From Flavobacteriaceae bacterium (GTDB lineage Bacteria; Bacteroidota; Bacteroidia; Flavobacteriales; Flavobacteriaceae): a DNA stretch of 64,000 nucleotides. The position numbers and the translations under genes were made by a program. Every line of letters begins with the position of its first letter. Positions within the stretch are counted from its first letter, which is position 1. The stretch is from the NCBI GenBank assembly GCA_024762795.1, contig JANTGS010000003.1, positions 1-64,000 on the forward strand, given 5' to 3'. Shown in pieces: positions 38,787 through 48,540 of this stretch. The notes under the pieces were generated by a model. The model worked only from the letters and a program-made list of their open reading frames with translations, searched no databases and was not told the origin of the DNA.

Positions 38787-40523
38787 TTAATTCTTTCTGA
38801 TAATCCGGTAAACAGGATATTGCAGATAGGCCTTTTCCTGATATTTAGAGTGTGTATAGATGTAATTTAACTGGGCATACCAGCTTTGTGAGAACTTTTT
38901 ATCACTTCTTTTCTTTGCTTCAAAATTCTTTTTTAATTCAGGATCATTTTTTAGGATCTCAATAGCAAGATCCTCAAATACATAAGGTGAAAAACCTTCT
39001 TTTCTTTGCAATACGGTATCAAAAAAATTCCAGTTAAAAAAGGAATCAGTAGCCTCAGGTTCAAGGGTTTCCATAAGATATCTTATCCCTTTTTGATCGG
39101 TGGGTACCAAAAGGTCACCTTTTTTAAACTGTCTTTTCTCAATGGTTTTAGAAATCTGAGTATTGTAATGTACATAATGTCCTTCAAAAACCTTACCGGA
39201 AGTTTTGTAATCGGCGATATGATAAGACTCAACTTCAATTATCGAATCATTTTGAAGTGGTGAAAGGTTGATATGGTTATTTTTAAGATGTTGAATAATT
39301 TTCCACCAACCTTGCGGAATGAGATAAGCTTTGGGAATTCTAATCTCTTTTTTAGGTTTAAAATAATTGTAATAGGTAATAGGTCTGGTAAAAGGTTTGG
39401 AACGATCGTATTTTAAACGGTCTAAACCAGTTATCTCACTTGTAATACGTTTCCCTTCAAAACCTTTAAATTGTAAAGTATAGGTTTTGCTGCTGTCGAT
39501 CTGCCAGAGTATTGGGTATTTATCTTTACTACTGACTTCTTTATAGGCATACTCTCTGATCTGACTAATCTCATTTCCATTCTTTACGAGCAGATCCAAT
39601 GCAGTCAGCATAAATTGATAGGTCCCTTTTACACGAAGATCATAGGGCTTTAACATATGGGTTTCCACCATCATTCCTATCGAATTAAAAAGTGTAGTAT
39701 ATCCGGTAGAATATCTTGGGGAATCAAAGAACTGAGAGAAACTCCCTTCTGGTACACGATTAAAAACATTTACATAAGGCGTAATATCGTATTTTTTTTG
39801 TTTGAGTTCATGTACAAGCTCCGGTGCAAATCTCTGATGCAGAAATTCTCCTGCTTTTCCTCCGAGTTTATTGTGCTGAGTGAGTAAATGGGTAAGAATA
39901 TATTGATAATCAGCACCATTACTTACATGGTTATCGATAAAAATATCCGGATCAACCCCATGAAATATCTTGCTGAAAGCAACAGAATTTTTGGTATCAT
40001 TTTTTATAAAATCACGGTTCAGATCAAAATTTCGCGCATTTCCTCTGAAACCATAGGCTAAAGGTCCGTTTTGATTTACCCGGCTGTTATTGTTTCGGTT
40101 CAGGCTTCCACCAACATTGTAAACCGGAATTATAGCAATGATTATATTTTTATATTTTTCTTTAAGCGATTTATTTTGAACAATGTCTCTTAACAGCATC
40201 ATAGAAGCATCTATACCATCAGGTTCGCCGGGATGGATACCATTGTTGATCAGGAGGGTGTTTTTCTTTGAATTTTTGATCTGTTCAGGATTGATCTTCC
40301 CATCATAATTGAAAAGGATCAAATGCAGGGGTAAACCCGAATCGGTTTGCCCCACCTCAAACAGAGAGATCTCCCGGTAGGTATCAGCTAATCTTTTATA
40401 ATAATCGATAACCTCATGATAGGTGGCAGTTTTTTTATCATTACTTTTTTCAAATACAGTTGTAAAATTTTGACCCTGAGTAAAATGGAATGTAAAAAAG
40501 AATAAAATAATAATTTTTTTCAT
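38787..40523 (-). CDS. M14-family zinc carboxypeptidase
   Basis: 578 aa; NNGIHPGEPDGIDASMMLLRDI (HxxE), NARNFDLNRDF, DPDIFIDNHVSNGADYQY. Confidence 0.88.
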   Translation of the reverse strand: MKKIIILFFFTFHFTQGQNFTTVFEKSNDKKTATYHEVIDYYKRLADTYREISLFEVGQTDSGLPLHLILFNYDGKINPEQIKNSKKNTLLINNGIHPGEPDGIDASMMLLRDIVQNKSLKEKYKNIIIAIIPVYNVGGSLNRNNNSRVNQNGPLAYGFRGNARNFDLNRDFIKNDTKNSVAFSKIFHGVDPDIFIDNHVSNGADYQYILTHLLTQHNKLGGKAGEFLHQRFAPELVHELKQKKYDITPYVNVFNRVPEGSFSQFFDSPRYSTGYTTLFNSIGMMVETHMLKPYDLRVKGTYQFMLTALDLLVKNGNEISQIREYAYKEVSSKDKYPILWQIDSSKTYTLQFKGFEGKRITSEITGLDRLKYDRSKPFTRPITYYNYFKPKKEIRIPKAYLIPQGWWKIIQHLKNNHINLSPLQNDSIIEVESYHIADYKTSGKVFEGHYVHYNTQISKTIEKRQFKKGDLLVPTDQKGIRYLMETLEPEATDSFFNWNFFDTVLQRKEGFSPYVFEDLAIEILKNDPELKKNFEAKKRSDKKFSQSWYAQLNYIYTHSKYQEKAYLQYPVYRIIRKN

Positions 40524-40540
40524 TTTTATCTGTGATAGAA

Positions 40541-40993
40541 TTATTGGTGAACAGCTTTTGGAACTAAAAGAGAAACATCCCCTTTATTTTTTATAATATC
40601 TCTTACAATACTTGAACTGATATAGGAAGTATCAGCACTGGTTAATAAGAAAACAGTTTCTATTTTAGACATTTTTCTGTTGGTTTGCGCTATGGCTTTT
40701 TCAAATTCAAAATCGGCAGGATTGCGCAATCCTCTTAAAATAAAATCACTGTCAATCTTTTTACAGTAATCAATGGTAAGTCCCTGATAGGTATCTACTT
40801 TGATCTTTGAGATACCGGCATAGGTTTCTTCAATAAATTTTTTTCTTTGTTCAAGTGAGAACATATATTTCTTAGAAGAATTGGTCCCAATGGCAATGAT
40901 GATCTCATCAAAAAGAGGCAGACCTCTATCGATAATATCTGTATGACCTAAGGTAAGCGGATCAAATGATCCCGGAAAAACGGCTCTTCTCAT
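40541..40993 (-). CDS. coaD: Phosphopantetheine adenylyltransferase
   Basis: 150 aa; AVFPGSFDPLTLGHTDIIDRG, LRGLRNPADFEFEKAIAQTN, SSSIVRDI. Confidence 0.96.
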   Translation of the reverse strand: MRRAVFPGSFDPLTLGHTDIIDRGLPLFDEIIIAIGTNSSKKYMFSLEQRKKFIEETYAGISKIKVDTYQGLTIDYCKKIDSDFILRGLRNPADFEFEKAIAQTNRKMSKIETVFLLTSADTSYISSSIVRDIIKNKGDVSLLVPKAVHQ

Positions 40994-41080
40994 GTTGTTT
41001 TCTTTAATTTTATTTCAATTATTCAATCTGTTTAGGATACAATGCTTTAATGATGAATTGCAACAATGTTATAAAATTTA

Positions 41081-41123
41081 TCAAAACTCCTCACTCAAAA
41101 CTCCTCACTAGGGACTCAAAACT
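41081..41123. repeat. 14-nt tandem direct repeat plus partial copy
   Basis: TCAAAACTCCTCAC at 41081-41094 and 41095-41108, partial TCAAAACT at 41116-41123, running into the ddl stop codon. Confidence 0.9.
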
Positions 41124-42099
41124 ATTTCAAAGCCATTTCTATCGCATTGCCAAAAAGTTCTTTTAAGCTAATACCTGCAGCCATAGCCTGTTTAGGCAGT
41201 ATACTTTCGGTTGTAATGCCGGGTACCATATTCAATTCGATAAAATAGGGCTTGTTATCCACAATAATAAAATCGGCTCGTGAGACTCCGCTAAGATTCA
41301 ATACCCGGTATATCTTCTCAGCAGCGATAATTACATTTTTTTCCTGTTCTTTAGAGATACGTGCCGGAGTGATCTCCTGCGATTTTCCCAGATATTTTGC
41401 ATCGTAATCAAAGAATTCATTTTCACTTACGATCTCAGTTATGGGCAGTACCTTGACTTTATTTTTATATTCAATAACGCCTACTGAAATTTCGATTCCG
41501 TCTAAAAATTGTTCGATCAGGATCTCATCATCTTCCTTCATGGCAATGTCTATAGCAGGTTTCAGTTCTTCGTTGGATTTAACTTTAGAAACTCCAAAAC
41601 TGGAGCCTCCATGGTTTGGTTTTACAAAACAAGGTAAACCAACTTCTTTTAAAACAGAATCCGTATCTATATGATCTCCCTTATTCATATAAAATGACTT
41701 TGCAACATCAATTCCGAAAGGCTTTAAAAAACTAAGAGTATCCCTCTTATTAAAAGTTACGGCCATCTGGTAAAAAGGAGCAGAAGTGTACTTTAGGTTT
41801 AATAGATCAAAATAGGCCAGAATCGTTCCATCCTCCCCCGGATGTCCGTGAATGGCATTAAAAACACAATCGAATTTTATTTTATAGCCCTTTACGGTAG
41901 TTGTAAAATCAGCAACATTAACAGGGTGCTCTACGTCATTTTCATCAACATAAACCCATTTTTCTTTTAAAATAAGAATTCTGTAGAGATTGTATTTTTC
42001 AGTATCCAGATTTTGATAAACTATATTACCACTTTGAATAGAGATCTCATATTCACTGGAATAACCGCCCATGATAATGGCAATATTTTTTTTCATCAA
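41122..42099 (-). CDS. ddl: D-alanine--D-alanine ligase
   Basis: 325 aa; IIMGGYSSEYEISIQSG, NAIHGHPGEDG, CFVKPNHGGSSFGVSKV, IELNMVPGITTESILPKQ. Confidence 0.95.
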   Translation of the reverse strand: MMKKNIAIIMGGYSSEYEISIQSGNIVYQNLDTEKYNLYRILILKEKWVYVDENDVEHPVNVADFTTTVKGYKIKFDCVFNAIHGHPGEDGTILAYFDLLNLKYTSAPFYQMAVTFNKRDTLSFLKPFGIDVAKSFYMNKGDHIDTDSVLKEVGLPCFVKPNHGGSSFGVSKVKSNEELKPAIDIAMKEDDEILIEQFLDGIEISVGVIEYKNKVKVLPITEIVSENEFFDYDAKYLGKSQEITPARISKEQEKNVIIAAEKIYRVLNLSGVSRADFIIVDNKPYFIELNMVPGITTESILPKQAMAAGISLKELFGNAIEMALK

Positions 42100-42226
42100 A
42101 GCTTATTTTGTTATAGAAGCAAACTTACAAAAAAAGAATCAATTGAATTATTTATAAAACTGTAACAAAATGAGGTATATATGCGTCTATTTAGTATGTA
42201 TTATTTTAAAAATGATTCTTTTTTAA

Positions 42227-43471
42227 ATGTTTGATTACGATAGTTGGCAGGAAATTTTTGATTCTATTCAGAAAAATAAATTGAGAACCTTTTTAACCGG
42301 GCTTTCAGTAGCTTCCGGAATTTTTATTTTGGTAATTCTTTTAGGATTTGGGCAGGGTATGCAAAATGGAATAAAAAAAGAGTTTGAGGAAGATGCTTCT
42401 AACAGGATTTGGGTATGGACACAGGCAACTACTAAAGAGTATAAAGGTTTAAATCCCGGGCGCACTTTCTGGTTAATGAATAAGGATTTTGAGCATATTG
42501 AAAATGCTTATGAAGATGTTCTGGAAACTAAGTCCAGAGTTTATCGTGTAAGAGGTGATATTAATTATAAAAATGAATCAGGATCTTATGGTGTCCTAGG
42601 TGTAAGCCCTGATTATCAGCATATTGAAAATATTAAAATGATAGAGGGCCGTTTCCTTAACCAGAATGATATGGACTATCTGGAGAAGGTTGTTGTAATC
42701 AGCTCAAAGGTTCAACGCGAACTGATGAAGAAGGTGGAGAATCCTTTACAGGAATATTTAAAGATCAGTAATATAAGTTTTAAGATTATTGGTGTTTACA
42801 CGGATGAAGGAGGTGAACGGGAAGAGAATCGGATCTATATCCCCACAACTTCTGCTCAAACCATTTTTAATGGAAAGAATCACGTAAATAATCTGGCTTT
42901 TACACTTTTGCCTGAAGCTACATTTGAAGAAACTGTCAAAGCATCCAGTAAATTCAGTAAACAGATTGAGAGTTTTTTAAAGAAAGAGCATATTGTATCT
43001 CCGGATGATAATAGTGCTGTTAATATTTATAATACGCTTGAAAATGCAAAACGTTTTTTTACTTTAACAAAAAATATTTCACTCTTTTTTTGGATTGTAG
43101 GAATTTTTACAATAATTGCCGGAGTGGTAGGTGTAAGTAATATCATGTTGATCATTGTTAAAGAAAGAACCAAAGAGATTGGCATAAGAAAGGCCTTAGG
43201 GGCAAAACCCTGGTCGATTATCTGGATGGTTCTTAAGGAGTCAATTTTTGTTACAACAATTTCAGGATTTGTAGGACTTATTTTAAGTATGGCCTTACTT
43301 GAATTTGTAGGGCCTAATATACAGGTTGATTATATATTGAACCCTTCGGTGAATTTTAATATGGCTATTACCATGGTATTTTTATTGATAATTGCGGGTG
43401 CTCTTGCCGGATTCTTCCCGGCATGGCGGGCAGCAACCATTCACCCTATTGAAGCATTAAGAGACGAATAA
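42227..43471 (+). CDS. ABC transporter permease (MacB/FtsX type)
   Basis: 414 aa; LRTFLTGLSVASGIFILVILLGFGQGMQNGI, GVVGVSNIMLIIVKERTKEIGIRKALGA. Confidence 0.92.
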   Translation: MFDYDSWQEIFDSIQKNKLRTFLTGLSVASGIFILVILLGFGQGMQNGIKKEFEEDASNRIWVWTQATTKEYKGLNPGRTFWLMNKDFEHIENAYEDVLETKSRVYRVRGDINYKNESGSYGVLGVSPDYQHIENIKMIEGRFLNQNDMDYLEKVVVISSKVQRELMKKVENPLQEYLKISNISFKIIGVYTDEGGEREENRIYIPTTSAQTIFNGKNHVNNLAFTLLPEATFEETVKASSKFSKQIESFLKKEHIVSPDDNSAVNIYNTLENAKRFFTLTKNISLFFWIVGIFTIIAGVVGVSNIMLIIVKERTKEIGIRKALGAKPWSIIWMVLKESIFVTTISGFVGLILSMALLEFVGPNIQVDYILNPSVNFNMAITMVFLLIIAGALAGFFPAWRAATIHPIEALRDE

Positions 43472-43478
43472 AAAAGAT

Positions 43479-44738
43479 ATGTTTAACAGAGATAGATGGA
43501 TAGAAATATTAGAGGTACTCTCCAATAATTGGTTGAGAACACTACTTACGGCCTTTGGTGTCATCTGGGGGATATTTATTTTAATTCTATTGCTTGCAGC
43601 AGGAAAAGGTCTAGAGAATGGAATAAGGCAGGATTTTGGTGATATTGCCACCAATACCATGTTCATGTGGACTCGTAAAATCACCAAGCCTTATCAGGGA
43701 ATGCCAAAAAACAGACGCTATAATTATCGATTGGGTGATGTTCAGGATATTCTCCAGAATATACCTGAGATCAGATTTGTTTCTCCCAGAAATCAGCTGG
43801 GAGGTTTTAATGGCACCAATAATGTGATAAGAGGTTTAAAAACAGGAGGTTTTAATGTTTACGGAGATTACCCCGAGATAATAAAACAAGAACCTATGGA
43901 AATTGTAAAAGGTAGGTTCCTGAACTACGGTGATATAAATGAAAAAAGAAAAGTAGCTATTATTGGTCAAGGAGTAAGTAGTAGTTTATACGATAAAGGA
44001 GAAGAAGAGATAGGTACCCAAATTAAAATACAGGGGGTCAACTTTATGGTGATCGGTGTGTATAAAAAGAAATCCAGTGGAGGGGATAGTGAGGAAGAAC
44101 AAAAACAAATATTTGTGCCTTTTACGTCATTTTCTCAGGCCTTTAATATGGGTGATAAAGTTGGCTGGATGGCTATTACAGCAAATGACGGTACTCCCAT
44201 TACAAGTATAAAGGAAAATATTTTTAATATCATCAGGAAGAATCATAAAATTCATCCTGATGATGAAAGAGCCATAGGTTTTTTTGATCTTTATCAGGAA
44301 TTCAGCAGGGTGGAAAATCTGTTTATGGCCTTAAAAGTGATTGCCTATTTTGTAGGAATTTTGGTTTTATTATCCGGGATTATCGGAGTAAGTAATATCA
44401 TGTTGATCGTGGTGAGGGAACGTACCAAAGAGATAGGAATTAGAAGAGCTATTGGCGCAACACCCTGGAATGTAAGAGGTCAGATTTTAAGTGAATCAAT
44501 TTTTCTAACCATACTTTCCGGAATGTTTGGTATTGTTTTAGGAGCCATTGTGATCTTTGTGATCAATTATGTGCTTGAGATGAGCGGACCCGTGGAAATG
44601 TTTATCAATCCAAGCGTGAATATAGGGGTAGTACTAATCGCTTTAAGTATCTTGATTATTTCAGGTTTATTTGCCGGTTTGATTCCGGCACAAAATGCGA
44701 TAAAAATAAAACCGGTAGAAGCTTTAAGAACAGAATAA
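43479..44738 (+). CDS. ABC transporter permease (MacB/FtsX type)
   Basis: 419 aa; LRTLLTAFGVIWGIFILILLLAAGKGLENGIRQDF, GIIGVSNIMLIVVRERTKEIGIRRAIGA. Confidence 0.92.
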   Translation: MFNRDRWIEILEVLSNNWLRTLLTAFGVIWGIFILILLLAAGKGLENGIRQDFGDIATNTMFMWTRKITKPYQGMPKNRRYNYRLGDVQDILQNIPEIRFVSPRNQLGGFNGTNNVIRGLKTGGFNVYGDYPEIIKQEPMEIVKGRFLNYGDINEKRKVAIIGQGVSSSLYDKGEEEIGTQIKIQGVNFMVIGVYKKKSSGGDSEEEQKQIFVPFTSFSQAFNMGDKVGWMAITANDGTPITSIKENIFNIIRKNHKIHPDDERAIGFFDLYQEFSRVENLFMALKVIAYFVGILVLLSGIIGVSNIMLIVVRERTKEIGIRRAIGATPWNVRGQILSESIFLTILSGMFGIVLGAIVIFVINYVLEMSGPVEMFINPSVNIGVVLIALSILIISGLFAGLIPAQNAIKIKPVEALRTE

Positions 44739-44762
44739 GAAATAAAATAAATTTATAAGAAC

Positions 44763-45866
44763 ATGAAAAAAACAATCACCATTATCCTTATAGTTTTAAT
44801 ACTGCTCAGTTTTTCGGGGGCAATGTATTATTTATACTCGAAAAATGCAGAAGATCCTGTAGTTTATAAAACAGAAAAACCCTATAAAAAGACCATTACA
44901 AAAAAAACGGTTGCCACGGGAAGTATCTTGCCCCAGGAGGAGGTTTTGATCAAGCCGAATATTTCGGGAGTGATCGATGAGATTTTTGTGGAAGGTGGTG
45001 ATATTGTAAAAGCAAATGATCTGATCGCTAAGATCAGGGTTATTCCCAATCTTTCTGCTTTGAACAATGCCAAAAATAATATCAGCAAAGTAAAGATCTC
45101 TTTAGATGATGAAACACGAAAATTCAAGCGTCAGAAATCTTTATATGATAAAGGAGTGATCTCAAGGCAGGACCTTGAAAATGCAGAGGTAGCATTTCAG
45201 CAGGCTCAACAGGCTTATAATGCTGCACTTCAGAATTATGAGATCATCAAAACAGGTTCTACTAAAGGCCTGGGTAAATCGGCCAATACCCTGATCAGGT
45301 CTACCGTCTCCGGAATGGTGCTCGATGTGCCGGTTGAGGTTGGTAATCAGGTTATTGAAAGCAATACTTTTAATGAAGGGACCACTATTGCAGCCCTGGC
45401 TGATGTTTCCAGGCTGATCTTTGAAGGAAAGATCGACGAATCTGAAGTAGGAAAGATCAAAGAAGGTATGCCCGTCGAGATCTCGGTAGGGGCTATAGAA
45501 GGAAAGAAATTTGATGCAGTGCTCAATTATATCGCTCCCAAAGGAGTTTTAGAAAACGGAGCCATTCAGTTTGAGATCAAAGGAACACTTAAAAAACAGG
45601 ACTCAACCTTTATCAGAGTGGGATTGAGTGCCAATGCTTCGATTATTCTGGCCAAAGCCGATAGTGTACTTGCGATTAAGGAAGCCTTGGTTCAATACGA
45701 TAACAAGACCAAAAAACCTTATGTTGAGGTACAAACCGGTGATCAGAAGTTCGAAAGAAGAGATGTTGAACTCGGTATCAGTGATGGTATAAATGTTCAG
45801 GTGCTCGATGGGATCAAAGAAGAAGATGAGGTTAAGGTTTGGAATATTTTAAAGAAAGCTGATTAA
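44763..45866 (+). CDS. HlyD/RND-type periplasmic adaptor (membrane fusion) protein
   Basis: 367 aa; TVATGSILPQEEVLIKPNISGVIDEIFVEGGDIVKANDLIAKI, coiled coil, STVSGMVLDVPVEVGNQV. Confidence 0.92.
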   Translation: MKKTITIILIVLILLSFSGAMYYLYSKNAEDPVVYKTEKPYKKTITKKTVATGSILPQEEVLIKPNISGVIDEIFVEGGDIVKANDLIAKIRVIPNLSALNNAKNNISKVKISLDDETRKFKRQKSLYDKGVISRQDLENAEVAFQQAQQAYNAALQNYEIIKTGSTKGLGKSANTLIRSTVSGMVLDVPVEVGNQVIESNTFNEGTTIAALADVSRLIFEGKIDESEVGKIKEGMPVEISVGAIEGKKFDAVLNYIAPKGVLENGAIQFEIKGTLKKQDSTFIRVGLSANASIILAKADSVLAIKEALVQYDNKTKKPYVEVQTGDQKFERRDVELGISDGINVQVLDGIKEEDEVKVWNILKKAD

Positions 45867-45878
45867 TCGAAGAGAATT

Positions 45879-46014
45879 CCTCGACGCTCCTCTGCGTCGG
45901 GGTTCCAATAAAATGTCATCCCCGTAGGGGATCTAAATAATAAATTTCGGTTTTTGTACCTTTAGGTCAAAATAAAACAAGCGAAATACCCCTATGGCTC
46001 TGCCTAGGGGGATA
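45879..46014. repeat. Cluster of three GC-rich palindromes/hairpins
   Basis: CCTCGACGC-tcctct-GCGTCGGGG (45879-45902); ATCCCC-gta-GGGGAT (45918-45932); TACCCCTAtGGC-tct-GCCTAGGGGGATA (45987-46014). Confidence 0.75.
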
Positions 46015-46241
46015 CTTGGTTTTAAGAAATTTTTATTGCTTGTCTGATAATGTCCGATTTCCTCGATATTACCCCGATCTCAAACATTTAAGCCCGGGTA
46101 TTTTACTTTTATGTACAGATCTTAAATATGAAACATTATCTTTTCTGATGATGGTTTTTAAAACTCGGTAAAATAAAACTCTGTAAAAGCATTCTTTAAA
46201 GTTTGTAAAAATAAATTATCTTTGAGATCTAAAATTTTTCT

Positions 46242-46844
46242 ATGGGATTTCTTAAATATTTAACCAGTAAAGAGTTTTTGGTAACCTTGATCTCAATTGT
46301 AGCTATTGTTGTTCTTGCGATCTTTGGTTTAGGGAAATGGATGAACAGTTATACACATCATGATGAAAAGATCGAGGTGCCGGATCTTAAAAAATTATCA
46401 CTGGCAGAGACCGGGCAGGTACTCTCTAAAAAGGATCTGAGCTATGTGGTGATCGATTCGGCAAGTTTTAATCCCGAGTATCCGCCAAGATCCGTTATTG
46501 AGCAAAATCCGGAACCCGGAGATATGGTTAAAATGAACAGAAAGATCTATCTGACCTTGAATCCTGCAAATTACCGTAAAATAAAAGTGCCTGAAGTTTT
46601 TCGCCAGCCAACTCGTCAGGCGATTTCTCATTTAAAAGCTGCCGGATTTAAGATTGGGAAAAAGACCTATGTTGAAGGAAAATGGAAAGGACTTGTAAAA
46701 GGACTTGAATTTAAAAATAAACAGATCAATCCCGGTGATATCCTGCCAAAATATTCTGTGATCGATATGGTGATATGGGATGATGCTCCTGATCAGGCAA
46801 TTCTTGACAGTATTGCTCAGCTAAAAGCTACTCCTAATGAATGA
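46242..46844 (+). CDS. PASTA-domain membrane protein
   Basis: 200 aa; N-terminal TM then EVPDLKKLSLAETGQVLSKKDL and KVPEVFRQPTRQAISHLKAAGFKIG repeats. Confidence 0.88.
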   Translation: MGFLKYLTSKEFLVTLISIVAIVVLAIFGLGKWMNSYTHHDEKIEVPDLKKLSLAETGQVLSKKDLSYVVIDSASFNPEYPPRSVIEQNPEPGDMVKMNRKIYLTLNPANYRKIKVPEVFRQPTRQAISHLKAAGFKIGKKTYVEGKWKGLVKGLEFKNKQINPGDILPKYSVIDMVIWDDAPDQAILDSIAQLKATPNE

Positions 46845-47859
46845 TAATGCTGAGGAAATACTAAATGATGATCTATACGAACATTATCGGTTTACTGCGG
46901 CGATAGGTCAGGAACCGCTTCGTGTTGATAAATTCCTGATGAACTTTATCGAAAATGCCACACGTAACAAGATACAACAGGCCATAAAAGCAGGTAATGT
47001 TCTGGTTAACGATCAAGTGGTAAAAGCCAATTATAAAGTAAAACCGCATGATGTTATAAAGATCGTCCTTGCTCATCCACCTCATGAGAATCTTTTGGTT
47101 GCTGAAGATATCCCCATTGATATTGTTTATGAAGATGATGAGGTGATCGTGGTGAATAAACCGGCCGGTATGGTGGTACACCCCGGTCATGGGAATTACA
47201 GTGGAACCCTGGTAAACGGATTGATCTATCATATTGAAAATTTGCCTAAGAACTCAAATGAACGTCCCGGACTGGTGCACCGAATCGATAAAGATACCAG
47301 CGGTTTGCTGGTTGTAGCAAAAACAGAATTTTCTATGGCCAACCTGGCAGGTCAGTTTTTCGACAGAACCACGCAACGGTTGTATTATGCCCTGGTTTGG
47401 GGGAATATGGAAGAGGAGGAAGGGACCATTGAGGGAAATATTGGAAGAAGTTTTAAGAACCGTTTACAAATGGATGTATTCCCGGAAGGCGATTTCGGTA
47501 AACATGCAGTAACCCATTATAAAGTAATCGAAAGATTTAATTATGTTACCCTGGTTCAATGTAAACTTGAAACAGGTAGAACTCATCAAATAAGAGCTCA
47601 TTTTAAGCATATTGGCCACCCGTTATTTAACGATGCCCGTTATGGAGGAGATAGAATTGTTAAAGGGACTACCTTTACCAAATACAAGCAGTTCGTTGAA
47701 AATTGTTTTAAAATTCTTCCACGTCAGGCTTTACATGCCAAAACGCTTGGTTTTACACACCCTACTACTCAAGAGTTTTTAAATTTCAATTCTGAAATAC
47801 CTGAAGATATGCAGTTGTGTATTGAAAAGTGGCGTAATTATACCGTAAATCAGAAATGA
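46837..47859 (+). CDS. rluD: RluD-type 23S rRNA pseudouridine synthase
   Basis: 340 aa; S4 domain (LRVDKFLMNFIENATRNKIQQAIKAGNVLVND), RPGLVHRIDKDTSGLLVVAKT, ETGRTHQIRAHFKHIGHPL. Confidence 0.94.
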   Translation: MNDNAEEILNDDLYEHYRFTAAIGQEPLRVDKFLMNFIENATRNKIQQAIKAGNVLVNDQVVKANYKVKPHDVIKIVLAHPPHENLLVAEDIPIDIVYEDDEVIVVNKPAGMVVHPGHGNYSGTLVNGLIYHIENLPKNSNERPGLVHRIDKDTSGLLVVAKTEFSMANLAGQFFDRTTQRLYYALVWGNMEEEEGTIEGNIGRSFKNRLQMDVFPEGDFGKHAVTHYKVIERFNYVTLVQCKLETGRTHQIRAHFKHIGHPLFNDARYGGDRIVKGTTFTKYKQFVENCFKILPRQALHAKTLGFTHPTTQEFLNFNSEIPEDMQLCIEKWRNYTVNQK

Positions 47860-47895
47860 TTAGGGATTACTTTAAAAAAAATGTAAGTTAAAACC

Positions 47896-48522
47896 ATGAA
47901 AGAATTTGATTTAGATAATTGGAACCGAAAAGAATTATACCAATTCTTTAAATCGTATGATGATCCTTTTTTTAATTTAACAACTACCTTAGAGGTAAGT
48001 AATTTATATGATTATTGTAAAAAAAATGATCTTTCTTTTTTCTTGGCCGGATTATATCTTTCATTAGAATCTGCCAACGAGATACCTGAATTTAGATTAA
48101 GGATAATCGATGATACATTGATTGAATATGAGTCGATCAATATTGGCTCAACGGTGTTAAATGACGATAATTCATTTTCATTCTCTTTCTTTAGCAGAAA
48201 AGATTCCATTTTTGAATTTGACAGAGTTGGTAAGATCAACCTCAATCGGCAAAAAGAGAAAAAAGATCTGGGAGCCAATGAAGGGGGAGATAACATCATC
48301 TACTGTTCTTTTATTCCATGGTTTAGTTTCACAAGTATTAAACATGCACGAAGTATTGAAAAAGAAAAGAGTGGAATTCCTAAATTTGTTTTTGGTAAAT
48401 TCTTTAATCAAAAAGGTAAAAAAATAATGCCTTTTTCTATCGAAGTTCATCATGCCATTATGGATGGATATCATGTAGGAAAGTTCCTGGAGATTTTTCA
48501 ATCTAAGATTAATAACCTTTAA
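47896..48522 (+). CDS. Chloramphenicol acetyltransferase (CAT, type A-like) family protein
   Basis: 208 aa; PFFNLTTTLEVSNLYDYCKKNDLSFF, IPWFSFTSIKHA, catalytic EVHHAIMDGYHVGKFLE. Confidence 0.85.
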   Translation: MKEFDLDNWNRKELYQFFKSYDDPFFNLTTTLEVSNLYDYCKKNDLSFFLAGLYLSLESANEIPEFRLRIIDDTLIEYESINIGSTVLNDDNSFSFSFFSRKDSIFEFDRVGKINLNRQKEKKDLGANEGGDNIIYCSFIPWFSFTSIKHARSIEKEKSGIPKFVFGKFFNQKGKKIMPFSIEVHHAIMDGYHVGKFLEIFQSKINNL

Positions 48523-48540
48523 AACAAGTATTTTATAAAT

